A DNA stretch of 64,000 bases from Bacillota bacterium (GCA_023459275.1 JAEWVC010000110.1:12177-76176); one strand, 5' to 3'; counted from the first letter of the stretch, positions 48,733 through 58,137 are shown. Numbers and translations are program-made. Notes: generated from the sequence alone by a model not told the origin.

Positions 48733-49641
48733 ATGTTATCCACAGCGCCGGTAAAGCCGCACCGCACATTGCGCGCCAGATACGGCAGGGATGTGATCGC
48801 TTGGCTGATCATGCTGCCCAGCATCGCGCTGTTCGCATTTTTCGTGTGGGTTCCCCTGGTGCAAAGCATCCGGCTGAGCCTGTATGAAACCGAAGGCATC
48901 CGCATCGTCCAGTACACCGGCCTTGAGAACTTCAAGGCGGTGTTTGCCCACCCGGATTTCTGGCCCGCGGTGCGCAACACCCTCCTGTATACCCTCTGGT
49001 CCCTGGTCATCGGCTTCTTGGTTCCCATTGTGCTGGCGGTATTGATCCAGGAGATGGTATACGGCAAGAGCCTGTTCCGGGTGTCTGTGTACCTGCCCAA
49101 CATCGTGCCCGGCCTTGCCACAGTGTTTTTGTGGCGGTACCTGTTTAAAAGCGGCGACAACGGCGGGCTGAACATGCTTTTAAATGCCGTCGGCCTGCCT
49201 TCCGGCACGTGGCTGAGCAACGCCAGCCTGGCCATTCCGGTGATCGTTGTGGCTATGACCTGGAAAGGCGCCGGGGCTACCACCCTCATCTATCTTGCGG
49301 GTTTGCAGGGCATCAACCCGGAGCTTTACGAAGCCGCCATCATCGACGGGGCCAATGTGCGCCAGCGCATCGCCCACATCACGGTTCCCCAGCTGTATAA
49401 CCTGGGCCGGACGCTGCTTATATTGCAGGTGATCGCCGTGTTCCAGGTGCTTTACGAGCCCCTGGTCATGACCAACGGCGGCCCCAACAACGCCTCCATC
49501 TCCCTGATGCAGCTGGTGTTCCGCTACGCCTTCGAACGGTATGACTATTCCAAGGCCGCGGCGGTGTCCGTGATCATCTCCGTGGCGCTGGTCACGCTTA
49601 CCTTGCTCTACAACAAGCTCAACAGACCGAAGGACATGTGA
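48733..49641 (+). CDS. Sugar ABC transporter permease (MalF-like)
   Basis: A 302-residue inner-membrane protein with six segments and the EAA loop ELYEAAIIDGANVRQRIAHI. Such permeases pair with the MalG-like protein encoded next and with a shared ATPase (MsmK/UgpC type), which is absent here and so is presumably encoded elsewhere. ATG 48733 follows AAGGAGGAGAGG. The upstream in-frame extension to 48631 lacks a site. Confidence 0.93.
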   Translation: MLSTAPVKPHRTLRARYGRDVIAWLIMLPSIALFAFFVWVPLVQSIRLSLYETEGIRIVQYTGLENFKAVFAHPDFWPAVRNTLLYTLWSLVIGFLVPIVLAVLIQEMVYGKSLFRVSVYLPNIVPGLATVFLWRYLFKSGDNGGLNMLLNAVGLPSGTWLSNASLAIPVIVVAMTWKGAGATTLIYLAGLQGINPELYEAAIIDGANVRQRIAHITVPQLYNLGRTLLILQVIAVFQVLYEPLVMTNGGPNNASISLMQLVFRYAFERYDYSKAAAVSVIISVALVTLTLLYNKLNRPKDM

Positions 49642-49655
49642 GGGGAGGCGAGCGT

Positions 49656-50558
49656 ATGAAACGGCTGAAGGCAAAATCGGACGGAGCCATCCGCGGCTAT
49701 GACCTGCGCAGGCCCTCCGTATCCATCGGTTACAGCATCATGTTTGTAGTCCTTGTCATCGCCTTTGTGGTCTCCCTGCTGCCTATCCTGTGGGTGGTGC
49801 TGGCGGGCTTCAAGGAGCTTCAGGAGTTTACAAGGGGTATCAAAGGCCTGGATAACCATTACCATCCCCAGTTTTTCCCGGCGTCCTTCAAGCTGGACGG
49901 ATACCTGAAAACCTGGAACCAGATGAAGTATTACCGCTTTTACCTAAACAGCCTGTGGGTTGTCCTGGGAAGTTGCGTAAGCGCCCTTTTGTTCAACGGG
50001 CTCATCGCCTATGTTATCTCCAGACTGAAGCCCAGGGGCCACAAAATCGTATACGCGCTGATCCTTGGCAGCCTGATGCTTCCCGCCACCACCAGCATGG
50101 TGCCCCTGTTCATCAACATCACCAACCTCAGGATGATCGGCAGTTTCCTTCCCCTGTGGCTATGCATCGGCGCCAACGCTTTCTATGTAGTGCTTTTCAA
50201 AAGCTTCTACGACGCCATGCCCACCTCGCTCCTGGAGGCCGCGCGCCTGGACGGCTGCAACGATTTGTCCCTGTTCTTCCGCATCGTGATGCCCCTGAGC
50301 ATGCCCATCAACATGGTCATCCTCATCTACGCGGTGAATGCAGCCTGGTCGGATTTCCTGCTGCCCTACCTGGTGCTTAGCAATACGCCCCTGGAGACGG
50401 TGATGGTCCGCCTGTTCACCTACCGGACTTCCGACCGCGTCAACGACATGGACGTGATCCGGGCCATTGTGTTCGCCATCATCCCGCCCATCCTGCTGTT
50501 CATCGCTTTCCAGCGGCAGATCACCCAAAACGTGGTCTCCGCCGGCATCAAGGGATAA
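49656..50558 (+). CDS. Carbohydrate ABC transporter permease (MalG-like)
   Basis: A 300-residue membrane protein with six segments and the EAA motif SLLEAARLDGCNDLSLFFRI. It is longer at the N-terminus than MalF-type permeases and carries the usual VVLAGFKELQEFTRG loop. ATG 49656 follows GAGGGGAGG. It completes the importer; the phosphorylase gene follows 82 bp later. Confidence 0.93.
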   Translation: MKRLKAKSDGAIRGYDLRRPSVSIGYSIMFVVLVIAFVVSLLPILWVVLAGFKELQEFTRGIKGLDNHYHPQFFPASFKLDGYLKTWNQMKYYRFYLNSLWVVLGSCVSALLFNGLIAYVISRLKPRGHKIVYALILGSLMLPATTSMVPLFINITNLRMIGSFLPLWLCIGANAFYVVLFKSFYDAMPTSLLEAARLDGCNDLSLFFRIVMPLSMPINMVILIYAVNAAWSDFLLPYLVLSNTPLETVMVRLFTYRTSDRVNDMDVIRAIVFAIIPPILLFIAFQRQITQNVVSAGIKG

Positions 50559-50640
50559 TGCTTTCGCGTATCGCCGCAGCGGCATACGCCGCTGCGGCGA
50601 GCTTTTCCTTCGCCTACTTTCTTATTAAAGGACTGATACC

Positions 50641-52944
50641 ATGGCCAAAAATGCGGACGTATACTTTCAGTGCCTGCCCTTTGCAGTGGCGGAAAAGGGG
50701 TTTGACCCCGGCCACAGCCGCGTGAGCGAATCTGTCTTTTCCCTTGCCAACGAACATATGGGGGTGCGCGGCTACTTCGAGGAAGGCGGCAGCGTGGACA
50801 GCCTGCTGGGCAGCTATCTGGGCGGCATTTATGAGCTGGACGGGGAAGACACCCCCGGCGGTTACAAGGGCATCGTGAAGCAGACCCATTATATGGTCTG
50901 TGCGCCTGATTTTTTGTTCTGCCCCATAGAGGCCGACGGCGAAAAGCTGGACCTTGGCCTTTGTGCTTTTTCGGATTTTGAGCGGAGCCTGGACCTTACG
51001 ACGGGGCTCATGTCCCGCAGCTTTTTATGGAAGCATGGCGGGGCCAATATCTCTGTTTCCTTTAAGCGGCTGCTTTGCATGGAGGATCCCCGCCACGCCG
51101 CCCAGCAGGTAACCGTCCGGGCCGGGAAAAAGCCTGTGTCCCTGCGCCTTCTTTTCGGCGTGAACGGGCATGTGATCCATCAAACCACCGGCCGGTGCGA
51201 CTGGCAGGACCGGGGCGGGCGCGTGGACGGGCTTTGCGCGGCCCATTTGTACGAGACGAAAACCACCGGGCAGAAGGCGCTGTACGGCTTTGAGCTCCTG
51301 CTGCCCGAAAACTGTGCCGTCAAGCCCGTGGAAAAGCCGCTGTTTTCAGGCTTTCAAGTGGAGATCGCTTTGCGTCCCGGCCAGACGGCGGTGTTCGAAA
51401 AAAAGATCTGGGTGGATTCCATCCGCCGGGAGGGTCAGAGCGCGGGCGCAATTGTTCTGTTGGAAAAGGCGCTTCAAAGCGCCAGGGCGCTCCCGGGCTT
51501 TGACAGCCTCCTTAAAAGCAATACGGACCACTACGCCGCCCTGTGGCGCACCGCGGATGTGGTGATCGAGGGCGATCCCATCAACCAGCAGGGCATCCGC
51601 TACTGCATCTTTCAACTGCATCAAACCTACCGGGGCTTTGACGGCCGCAACAACATCGGCGCCAAGGGTCTGACCGGGGAGGCCTACAACGGCCACGCCT
51701 TCTGGGATACGGAAACCTATTGCCTGCCCTATTACCTCCTGAACGATGTGCAGGCGGCCAGGAACCTGCTGATGTTCCGCTATCATACCTTGCCCCAGGC
51801 CAGGGATCGGGCAAGGCAGCTGGACTGCAAAGGCGCCTGTTACCCCATCGCCACCTTAAACGGCAAGGAAGCCTGCACCCTCTGGCAGCACGCCAGCCTG
51901 CAGATGCAGCCCAGCACTTCCGTAGCCTACGCCATCTGGAATTACCACCATCTCACCGGCGACGATGCGTTCCTGTTTAGGGAAGGGATCGAAATGCTTA
52001 CGGAGATCAGCCGGTACTGCGCCTCCCGCGGGGACTGGAACCAGGACCGCACCGCCTACGGCTATTACGGCGTTATGGGGCCGGATGAATTCCACATGAT
52101 GGTGAACAACAACTATTACACCAACCTCCTGGGCAAGAAGACCCTGGAGTTCACACTGCACGCGCTTGTCCGCATGGAAACGGAAGCGCCGAAGGCTTTC
52201 CAGGCTTTCTGTGAGAAAATGGCCGTCACCCCGAAGGAGCGCGCGGACTGGGCGGCCTGCGCCAAGGCCATGCTGCTCAAGCAGGACGCACACCTGGTCT
52301 TTGAGCAGCACGAGGGATACTTTTCCCTGCCTCACATAGACGTACGCAACATTCCGCAGGCCGATTTCCCCCTGTACAGCCATTGGAGCTACGACCGCAT
52401 CTACCGCACCGATATGATCAAGCAGCCGGATGTGCTGATGGCCATGTACCTGTATCCCGGCGACTACACCCCGGTTGAAAAGGCCGCCAATTACGACTAT
52501 TATGAGCCCCGGTGCATCCACGAAAGCTCCCTGTCCCCCTCCATCCATGCCATCTTCGCCAGCGAACTCAAGCGGCACAGCGAAGCCTTCCGCTTCTTCG
52601 GCTTCGCCGCAAGGCTGGACCTGGACAACTACAACTGCAATACCGCCGAGGGGCTGCATCTTGCCAACATCGCCGCTGCCTGGGTGACCATCGTTTTCGG
52701 CTTCGGCGGATTGCGCACCGACGGGCCCGTCCCTTCCCTGGCCCCCTCCATTCCCGCCGCGTGGCAGGGCTACCGGTTCAGCCTGACCCTTCGCGGTAGC
52801 ACCCTCAACGTGCGGGTGGAAAAAGAAACAGTCACCCTCTCCCTTGAAAGCGGCGAAGCCGTAAGCCTTCGGGTCTACGGCCGGGAAGCCACCGTTACCC
52901 GGGAGGGGATCACGCTGCCGCTGCCAAGGGAGTACCGGGAGTGA
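50641..52944 (+). CDS. Glycoside hydrolase family 65 phosphorylase
   Basis: A 767-residue cytoplasmic phosphorylase. The catalytic acid is Glu483 in M-G-P-D-E-F-H, and the N-terminal beta-sandwich, (alpha/alpha)6 barrel (HAFWDTETYCLPYYL) and C-terminal jelly roll follow the GH65 order. GH65 enzymes phosphorolyse alpha-linked disaccharides (maltose, kojibiose, nigerose, trehalose) to beta-glucose-1-phosphate and a sugar. The importer upstream presumably brings in the disaccharide. No beta-phosphoglucomutase is in the operon, so that step must be elsewhere. A ribosome-binding site AAAGGA precedes ATG 50641. Confidence 0.93.
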   Translation: MAKNADVYFQCLPFAVAEKGFDPGHSRVSESVFSLANEHMGVRGYFEEGGSVDSLLGSYLGGIYELDGEDTPGGYKGIVKQTHYMVCAPDFLFCPIEADGEKLDLGLCAFSDFERSLDLTTGLMSRSFLWKHGGANISVSFKRLLCMEDPRHAAQQVTVRAGKKPVSLRLLFGVNGHVIHQTTGRCDWQDRGGRVDGLCAAHLYETKTTGQKALYGFELLLPENCAVKPVEKPLFSGFQVEIALRPGQTAVFEKKIWVDSIRREGQSAGAIVLLEKALQSARALPGFDSLLKSNTDHYAALWRTADVVIEGDPINQQGIRYCIFQLHQTYRGFDGRNNIGAKGLTGEAYNGHAFWDTETYCLPYYLLNDVQAARNLLMFRYHTLPQARDRARQLDCKGACYPIATLNGKEACTLWQHASLQMQPSTSVAYAIWNYHHLTGDDAFLFREGIEMLTEISRYCASRGDWNQDRTAYGYYGVMGPDEFHMMVNNNYYTNLLGKKTLEFTLHALVRMETEAPKAFQAFCEKMAVTPKERADWAACAKAMLLKQDAHLVFEQHEGYFSLPHIDVRNIPQADFPLYSHWSYDRIYRTDMIKQPDVLMAMYLYPGDYTPVEKAANYDYYEPRCIHESSLSPSIHAIFASELKRHSEAFRFFGFAARLDLDNYNCNTAEGLHLANIAAAWVTIVFGFGGLRTDGPVPSLAPSIPAAWQGYRFSLTLRGSTLNVRVEKETVTLSLESGEAVSLRVYGREATVTREGITLPLPREYRE

Positions 52945-52953
52945 CGGAGCCGG

Positions 52954-52983
52954 GGGAACCTCCTTTTGCAAAAGGAGGTTCCC
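52954..52983. terminator. Perfect palindrome after the GH65 gene
   Basis: GGGAACCTCCTTTTG and CAAAAGGAGGTTCCC form a 30-bp perfect palindrome 10 bases after the stop. It should act as a 3' hairpin, although no T-run follows. Confidence 0.65.
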
Positions 52984-53079
52984 TCGAGCTCCCTCCAGGA
53001 AAACTCCAATGATTGTAGGGGGTTGTCGTGATAGTTGCATAACAGCATAATTATACAAGAAGATGGCATCCGAAGGTTT

Positions 53080-53106
53080 CCAAAGGGCGACCGGAAAGCC
53101 CTTTGG
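53080..53106. repeat. CCAAAGGG palindrome, looser copy
   Basis: CCAAAGGGC (53080-53088) and GCCCTTTGG (53098-53106) form a 9-bp stem with a nine-base loop. It differs from the tight palindromes in the loop and the base after GGG. Confidence 0.6.
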
Positions 53107-53212
53107 TCATGCCCGCAGGCATGAAATCCTTCTTCATGAATAAGTTTATGCAAAATAACTGCTTAGCACGACAGCCCCGGACCCCTTCCGGGAAAACTTC
53201 AATGACCGATTC

Positions 53213-53241
53213 CTTGTAGGGGCGGTTATCAACCGCCCGCC
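53213..53241. repeat. TGTAGGGGCGG...CCGCCCGC hairpin
   Basis: TTGTAGGGGCGGTT-atc-AACCGCCCGC is a small hairpin repeat of a kind I have met in many anaerobe genomes. The rest of 52945-53284 holds AT-rich linkers with two partial repeats (GGAAAACTCCAATGA, GGAAAACTTCAATGA) and no gene. Confidence 0.5.
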
Positions 53242-53284
53242 GGGACAGCATCCGGAATTCATTTTGCATAAGGAGGCGTTCGCC

Positions 53285-55168
53285 GTGAAAAAGCTTGCCG
53301 TTCTGTGGATGTGTCTGCTGCTTCTGCTGCCGCTGATGCCTGCCTTCGCCCAGGAGGAATACCCCGTGACGCTCTACAGCCAGCCTGTGAACATTCCCCA
53401 AAGCGAAGCCTGCAAGGTGTGGATCGATGGCCAGCCCCTTACCGTAATGGATACCGCGGTGAACCATACCCGGACCTGGACCTCCCGCCCCATGCTGAGC
53501 ACCACCCCTGTGGCGCTTTTCTCCATGGGCGGGCCGGTGTCGGTCAAAGTGCAGTTCCCGGGCGTGGAACTTACTTCCGTCACGGTGCGTCCCCTGTCCC
53601 TGGGCATCGCACCGTACATCAAGGGGGATACGGTGCAGTTCGTGCTGGACCGGCCCGCCCCCGTCACCGTGGAATACAATGACCAGGTAAAGGGCGCGCT
53701 GCACCTGTTCGCCATGGAACCGGAGACGGAAGTCCCCGATAAAAAGGACCCGGACGTGATCTATTTCGGGCCGGGCCTGCATGAGGCCGGGCTTATAGAA
53801 CCCAAAAGCGGGCAGACCGTTTACCTGGCGGGCGGCTGCGTGCTGCGGGGCTATATCCAGGCCGGGAATGTGGAAAACGTCAAAATCATGGGCCGGGGCA
53901 TCATCGACGGCAGCCAGTACGACAGGTGGGAGGACACCGTCGTGCCCGTCAATTTCACGGACAGCAAAAACATCACCATCGGGGGCATCACCATTTTGGA
54001 CCCTGCCGCCTGGACGGTGAACCTGTACAAGTGCGACACCGTCACGGTGGACGGCGTGAACATTGTGGGCGCCAGGTCCAATTCCGATGGCATCACCACC
54101 CAGTCCTGCCAAAACATCACAGCCCGCAACTGCTTCGTCAGGGGATGGGACGACAACCTGGTGGTAAAAGGCTACGACGGCGATGTGGAGAATATCCTTT
54201 TTGAAAACTGCGTGCTCTGGACGGACCTGGCCCAGTCCTGCGAGGTGGGCTATGAAACCAGGGCCGCTGTCATGGAGGACATCACCTTCCGCAACATCAC
54301 GGTGCTGCACAACTTTCACAAGCCGGTCATGTCCGTGCACAACAGCGACAGCGCCCTGGTACAGAACGTACACTTTGAAAATATCACCGTGGAGGACGCC
54401 CAGATGGGCGAAGGCGATGGGATGAGGCTGCTCATTGAGCTCACCACCACCAAATCCCAGTGGTCCAAAACAAAGGAGCGGGGAAATATCCGGGGCGTCA
54501 CCTTTGAAAACATCAGGGTGCTGGGCGGCAAGGAGGCATCCGTCCGCATCTTCGCCTTCAGCAAGGACGCCACCATCGACGGTGTGCTCTTCAAAAACAT
54601 GGAGATTCTTGGGAAACGGATTATTTCCCTTGATGATTTGACCCTCAACAAAAACAAAAACATCGGCGAAAACATCCGGGTAGAGGCCGGCGCCGGCAAT
54701 GTAACAACCACGTACCCCGGCTATCTGCACACCTACAAGGCCAAGGAATCTCCCGTTGTCCTGGAAACCGGCCTGCCCCTTACCGCCTCTGCCAACGGCC
54801 AGACGGAGTCCTACGCCGGGGCGGGCGCGGCGGATGGCAACCTGAACACCTACTGGGAGGGCGCGGGCAGCGGGCAGGATGAACTGACCCTCAGCTTTGC
54901 GCAGCCTGCCTCCCCCGCAAAGCTCATCCTCCGGCTGAACCCTTCCTCCACCTGGGGCGCCAGGACGCAGACCTTCTCCGTCCTAGGCAGCGCGGATGGG
55001 CAAACCTTTTCTGAAATCGTCCCTTCCGCCGGTTACACCTTCGACCCCGCCGCGGGCAACAGCATCACCGTCGGTCTTCCGGGAACGAGCCTGCTGGCCT
55101 TGAAAATCCTCTTTACCAAAAACACCGGTGCCGAAGGCGCCCAGATCGCGGAAGCCATCGTACAATAG
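53285..55168 (+). CDS. Secreted GH28-like right-handed beta-helix glycoside hydrolase with discoidin-type C-terminus
   Basis: A 627-residue exported enzyme: signal peptide (KLAVLWMCLLLLLPLMPAFA), an N-terminal beta-sandwich (about 25-140), a parallel beta-helix (about 150-480) and a C-terminal F5/8 type C-like domain (about 495-627) for binding sugar. In the helix, NSDGIT, GWDDNLVVK and SCEVGYE correspond to the NTDG, DD and GHG-region motifs of GH28/GH49-type enzymes. The polysaccharide target is unknown; pectin or dextran-like glucans are options. GTG 53285 follows AGGAGG by eight bases. Confidence 0.8.
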   Translation: MKKLAVLWMCLLLLLPLMPAFAQEEYPVTLYSQPVNIPQSEACKVWIDGQPLTVMDTAVNHTRTWTSRPMLSTTPVALFSMGGPVSVKVQFPGVELTSVTVRPLSLGIAPYIKGDTVQFVLDRPAPVTVEYNDQVKGALHLFAMEPETEVPDKKDPDVIYFGPGLHEAGLIEPKSGQTVYLAGGCVLRGYIQAGNVENVKIMGRGIIDGSQYDRWEDTVVPVNFTDSKNITIGGITILDPAAWTVNLYKCDTVTVDGVNIVGARSNSDGITTQSCQNITARNCFVRGWDDNLVVKGYDGDVENILFENCVLWTDLAQSCEVGYETRAAVMEDITFRNITVLHNFHKPVMSVHNSDSALVQNVHFENITVEDAQMGEGDGMRLLIELTTTKSQWSKTKERGNIRGVTFENIRVLGGKEASVRIFAFSKDATIDGVLFKNMEILGKRIISLDDLTLNKNKNIGENIRVEAGAGNVTTTYPGYLHTYKAKESPVVLETGLPLTASANGQTESYAGAGAADGNLNTYWEGAGSGQDELTLSFAQPASPAKLILRLNPSSTWGARTQTFSVLGSADGQTFSEIVPSAGYTFDPAAGNSITVGLPGTSLLALKILFTKNTGAEGAQIAEAIVQ

Positions 55169-55177
55169 AAAAAAATC

Positions 55178-55240
55178 CGAAGTTTTGGGGATGGGGCACG
55201 GGGAAGGGGATTTTTTTAAAAATTCCCTTCCCCGCCCTTC
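55178..55240. repeat. GGGGA-hairpin repeat, copy 3
   Basis: CGAAGTTTTGGGGATGGGG, CACGGGGAAGGGGA, a T/A centre, AATTCCCTTCCCCGCCC. It closes the GH28-like gene and at the same time encodes the last residues (GGEGNF) and TAA stop of the opposite-strand SGNH gene. Confidence 0.65.
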
Positions 55241-55917
55241 ATATACGCCCTGTCCCGCCGCAGCGCCGCCTCGGCGATAAGCTCATGTCCCCGGGCGTTG
55301 GGGTGCATCCCGTCCAGGGAAAGGTAATCGTACACATCCCGCCGGGCCAGAAAGGCATCCCGAAGGTCAAACACGGTGCATCCTGTGATCTGCGCTGCGT
55401 CCCGCACGGCAATGGCGTACCGCTCCTGCCAGCGGTAAATGTTCTGTACATCCATCATGTTTTTCATCACGGCCTGGGCGTTAAGGCCTTTGGTGACCCA
55501 GTCGAAAAACCGCTGAGCTTCAAGGGGCGGCGGCGTCACCAGCAGCGGCAGAGACCCGGCCTTTTCCACCTGGCGGACAAACGAGACCAGCGTCTGCCGG
55601 AATCTTTCCAAAGGTACCTTTGCCTCGTGATATTTTTCCGGCGCCTGCGCCACTTCCGCCCAGTTCAGGTCACAGTCGTTCCCGCCGTACTCGATGGCCA
55701 CAATGGCGCCCGCCGGGATGCTGCTGCTTAGAAAATCCTGCAGCCCCTCTTCCACCGTCGCGCCCATCCTGGCGTAGTTTTCCACCGGCACGTTCAGGGC
55801 GGCTTGCAGACGCACATCGCAGCGGTCCTTGGCGATGGCATACCGGCCGCGGTTTTCGTCAAACAGGATTCCCTTTCCGATGGAATCCCCGAACACATAA
55901 ATGGGACGCATATCCAT
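55216..55917 (-). CDS. SGNH/GDSL-type hydrolase
   Basis: A 233-residue esterase-like enzyme. FGDS12IGKG carries the nucleophile Ser12, GGNDCD is block III, and LDGMHPNARGH holds the Asp/His of block V. No signal peptide. SGNH enzymes near sugar operons often remove acyl groups from carbohydrates. ATG 55917 follows GGAGGAG. Its C-terminal six residues and stop lie inside a repeat hairpin, so the natural end may have been altered. Confidence 0.88.
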   Translation of the reverse strand: MDMRPIYVFGDSIGKGILFDENRGRYAIAKDRCDVRLQAALNVPVENYARMGATVEEGLQDFLSSSIPAGAIVAIEYGGNDCDLNWAEVAQAPEKYHEAKVPLERFRQTLVSFVRQVEKAGSLPLLVTPPPLEAQRFFDWVTKGLNAQAVMKNMMDVQNIYRWQERYAIAVRDAAQITGCTVFDLRDAFLARRDVYDYLSLDGMHPNARGHELIAEAALRRDRAYMKGGEGNF

Positions 55918-56063
55918 ACGCGCTTTCTCCTCCGATACATCTGGTATTTAATACTAGATTACATCATCGTTTTGTTTATGTCAAGTAATTTTCCTGTATA
56001 GGATTGTGGATTTTTAAGCGGTATGATAGTATGGAAGCAAACCATTCAGGAAGGGACCAGGCG

Positions 56064-56642
56064 ATGCAGGACACAGAAAATAACCTCGCGGGCCTGAGCG
56101 CTTACGCGCCGCCGGCTTGGGACCAACTCCCGGATCTGGGGCTGTACATGGATCAGGTGATCACCTACATGGAAAGGCATTACCGGGCGCTGTATCCGCA
56201 GTCCGGAAGCATCTTGACGCCCTCCATGATCAACAACTATGTGAAGTATGGGCTGGTGACCCGGCCCGTTGGAAAGAAATATGACAGGGAGCAGCTGGCG
56301 CAGCTTATGATGCTGCTGACCCTCAAGCAGGCCGCCTCCCTGGAAGAAATGAAGCAGCTTCTGACCCCGCCCAAGGGGGAGAGCATCCGGGATCTGTACG
56401 ACGCCTTTTTGATCACCAATCAGCGGGTGGTCGCGTCCCTGAACGCAAGACCAGGGGAAGCCACCGCCATGCAGTACGCCATCGAAGCCGCGGCCTTCCG
56501 CTACCTTTGCGCGCAAAAGCTGTTCAGCCAGCCTGTCCCTGCACAGAAGGAGGGCAAACGGGGCGGAAAGAACAAGGCGAAGCCTGAATTTCAGGAATCT
56601 ATCCCCCATAAGATCCCGGAGGCGGAAAAAGGAGAAGCCTGA
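56064..56642 (+). CDS. DUF1836 domain protein
   Basis: A 192-residue protein with a MerR-like helix-turn-helix: ILTPSMINNYVKYGLV and KKYDREQLAQLMMLLTLKQ fit the DUF1836 family, thought to be transcription regulators of Bacillota. A Lys-rich C-terminal tail of about 40 residues follows. ATG 56064 follows AGGAAGGGA. Its stop overlaps the rlmD start (TGATG), so the two are coupled. Confidence 0.85.
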   Translation: MQDTENNLAGLSAYAPPAWDQLPDLGLYMDQVITYMERHYRALYPQSGSILTPSMINNYVKYGLVTRPVGKKYDREQLAQLMMLLTLKQAASLEEMKQLLTPPKGESIRDLYDAFLITNQRVVASLNARPGEATAMQYAIEAAAFRYLCAQKLFSQPVPAQKEGKRGGKNKAKPEFQESIPHKIPEAEKGEA

Positions 56643-57994
56643 TGCAGAAAAACCAGGTCATCGAAACCACCTGCCTGCGGCTGGGCGCCCAGATGGAAGG
56701 TGTCTGTTTTCATGAGGGCATGGCTGTATTCGTGCCCTATGCGCTGCCGGGGGAGGACATCCGCTGCCTGATCACCAAGGTGGAAAAAAGGCATGCTTTC
56801 GGCAAGCTGAAGGAAGTGAAAACGCCCGCCCCGGCAAGGCGGGAGCCGCCCTGTCCCGTGTTTTACCGCTGCGGAGGCTGCGCCGCCCAGCACATGGCCT
56901 ATGACCAGACGCTGCAGTACAAGCGCACCCAGGTGGAGGACTGCTTCCGCCACATCGGGGGCCTTACGGTTGCGGTGCCGCCTGTTATCGGCATGGCGGA
57001 CCCCTGGGAATACCGCAACAAAACCGCGCTGCCGGTTGGCGGGGAGCCGGGCAGCCCAAAGATCGGCTTTTACGCGCCCCGGAGCCACACCATTGTGGAG
57101 ATTGATTCCTGCCCCATCACCATGGGTGGGCTGAACGGCGTGTTGAAGGCTGTCCGTTCCTGGATGGAAGCATACCGTGTCCCGCCCTACCGGGAGGAAA
57201 CCCATACGGGGCTGGTGCGCCACATCATGGCCAGGGCCTCCCGGCAAGGCGAGGTGATGGCGGTGATCGTGATCAACGGGCAGACGCTGCCCCGGGAAAA
57301 GGAGCTGCTTTACGCCCTGCAAAAGGAAGTACCCGCCTTTGTGTCGTTGTGCGTAAGCGTTCATACGGCCCGCGGCAATGTGATCCTTGGGGATACGTAC
57401 CGTGTGCTCTGGGGGGCGGAGCGGCTTACGGACAGGCTGTGCGGCCTGGCCTTCTCCCTGTCGCCTCTTTCCTTCTTTCAGATCAACCCCGTCCAAACGG
57501 AAGTGCTGTACCAGACAGCCCTTAACTTTGCGGAGCTTCACGGCACGGAAACGGTGATGGATGTCTACTGCGGCGCGGGCACCATCTCCCTGATGCTGGC
57601 CCGGCACGCGCAGCGCGTGATCGGCCTGGAAGCCGTGGAAGCAGCGGTGCGGGATGCCCGGGAAAACGCACGCGCAAACGGCATCGCAAACGCCGAATTC
57701 CTGGCAGGGCCGGCGGAGGCGCTGCTGCCCAGGCTGGTCGAGGAGGGCCTCCGTCCGGAGGTCATCGTGCTGGACCCGCCCCGCAAGGGCGTGGAGCCCG
57801 GGGTTGTTGAAGCCATCGCCAAAGCCGGCCCCGAAAGGGTGGTGTATGTAAGCTGCAACCCCGCCACCCAGGCAAGGGATGCCGCGCTTTTTTTACAAAA
57901 AGGATACCGCATCACCCGCTGCCAGAGCGTGGACATGTTCTGCTGGACGGGCGGCGTGGAAAATGTGCTGGCTTTCTCGCGTATTCCGGGATGA
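56642..57994 (+). CDS. rlmD: 23S rRNA (uracil-C5)-methyltransferase RlmD-like
   Basis: A 450-residue RumA/TrmA-family enzyme. An N-terminal TRAM domain is followed by Cys71, Cys77, Cys80 and Cys157 for a 4Fe-4S cluster, an AdoMet domain (VMDVYCGAGTISL) and the catalytic Cys405 in YVSC405NPAT. It methylates U1939 (or U747, if it is RlmCD) of 23S rRNA. The exact position cannot be told from sequence. The ATG shares a base with the upstream stop. Confidence 0.9.
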   Translation: MQKNQVIETTCLRLGAQMEGVCFHEGMAVFVPYALPGEDIRCLITKVEKRHAFGKLKEVKTPAPARREPPCPVFYRCGGCAAQHMAYDQTLQYKRTQVEDCFRHIGGLTVAVPPVIGMADPWEYRNKTALPVGGEPGSPKIGFYAPRSHTIVEIDSCPITMGGLNGVLKAVRSWMEAYRVPPYREETHTGLVRHIMARASRQGEVMAVIVINGQTLPREKELLYALQKEVPAFVSLCVSVHTARGNVILGDTYRVLWGAERLTDRLCGLAFSLSPLSFFQINPVQTEVLYQTALNFAELHGTETVMDVYCGAGTISLMLARHAQRVIGLEAVEAAVRDARENARANGIANAEFLAGPAEALLPRLVEEGLRPEVIVLDPPRKGVEPGVVEAIAKAGPERVVYVSCNPATQARDAALFLQKGYRITRCQSVDMFCWTGGVENVLAFSRIPG

Positions 57995-58047
57995 ACCGGG
58001 TGCGTTGATTCGTTAATTTGACATATTTCGGGCCCTTGATCCCAGGA

Positions 58048-58076
58048 TTGCAATTTACGCAGCCCGCGGGTATAAT
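58048..58076 (+). promoter_or_regulatory. Promoter of the LCP gene
   Basis: TTGCAA (58048-58053), 17 bases, TATAAT (58071-58076). Confidence 0.7.
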
Positions 58077-58137
58077 GGGCCGGGAAGCTGGAAACCGTAT
58101 TTCAAAATCCATCCCCGCAGGGGAGGAGGACCATATC

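Noticed and set aside
51856..53058. 400-residue minus-strand frame opposite GH65
   Set aside because: Shadow of the GH65 gene with no recognisable domain.
53051..54730. 559-residue minus-strand frame opposite the GH28-like gene
   Set aside because: Composition typical of an antisense frame and it spans an intergenic repeat region; the plus strand has a signal peptide and beta-helix repeats.
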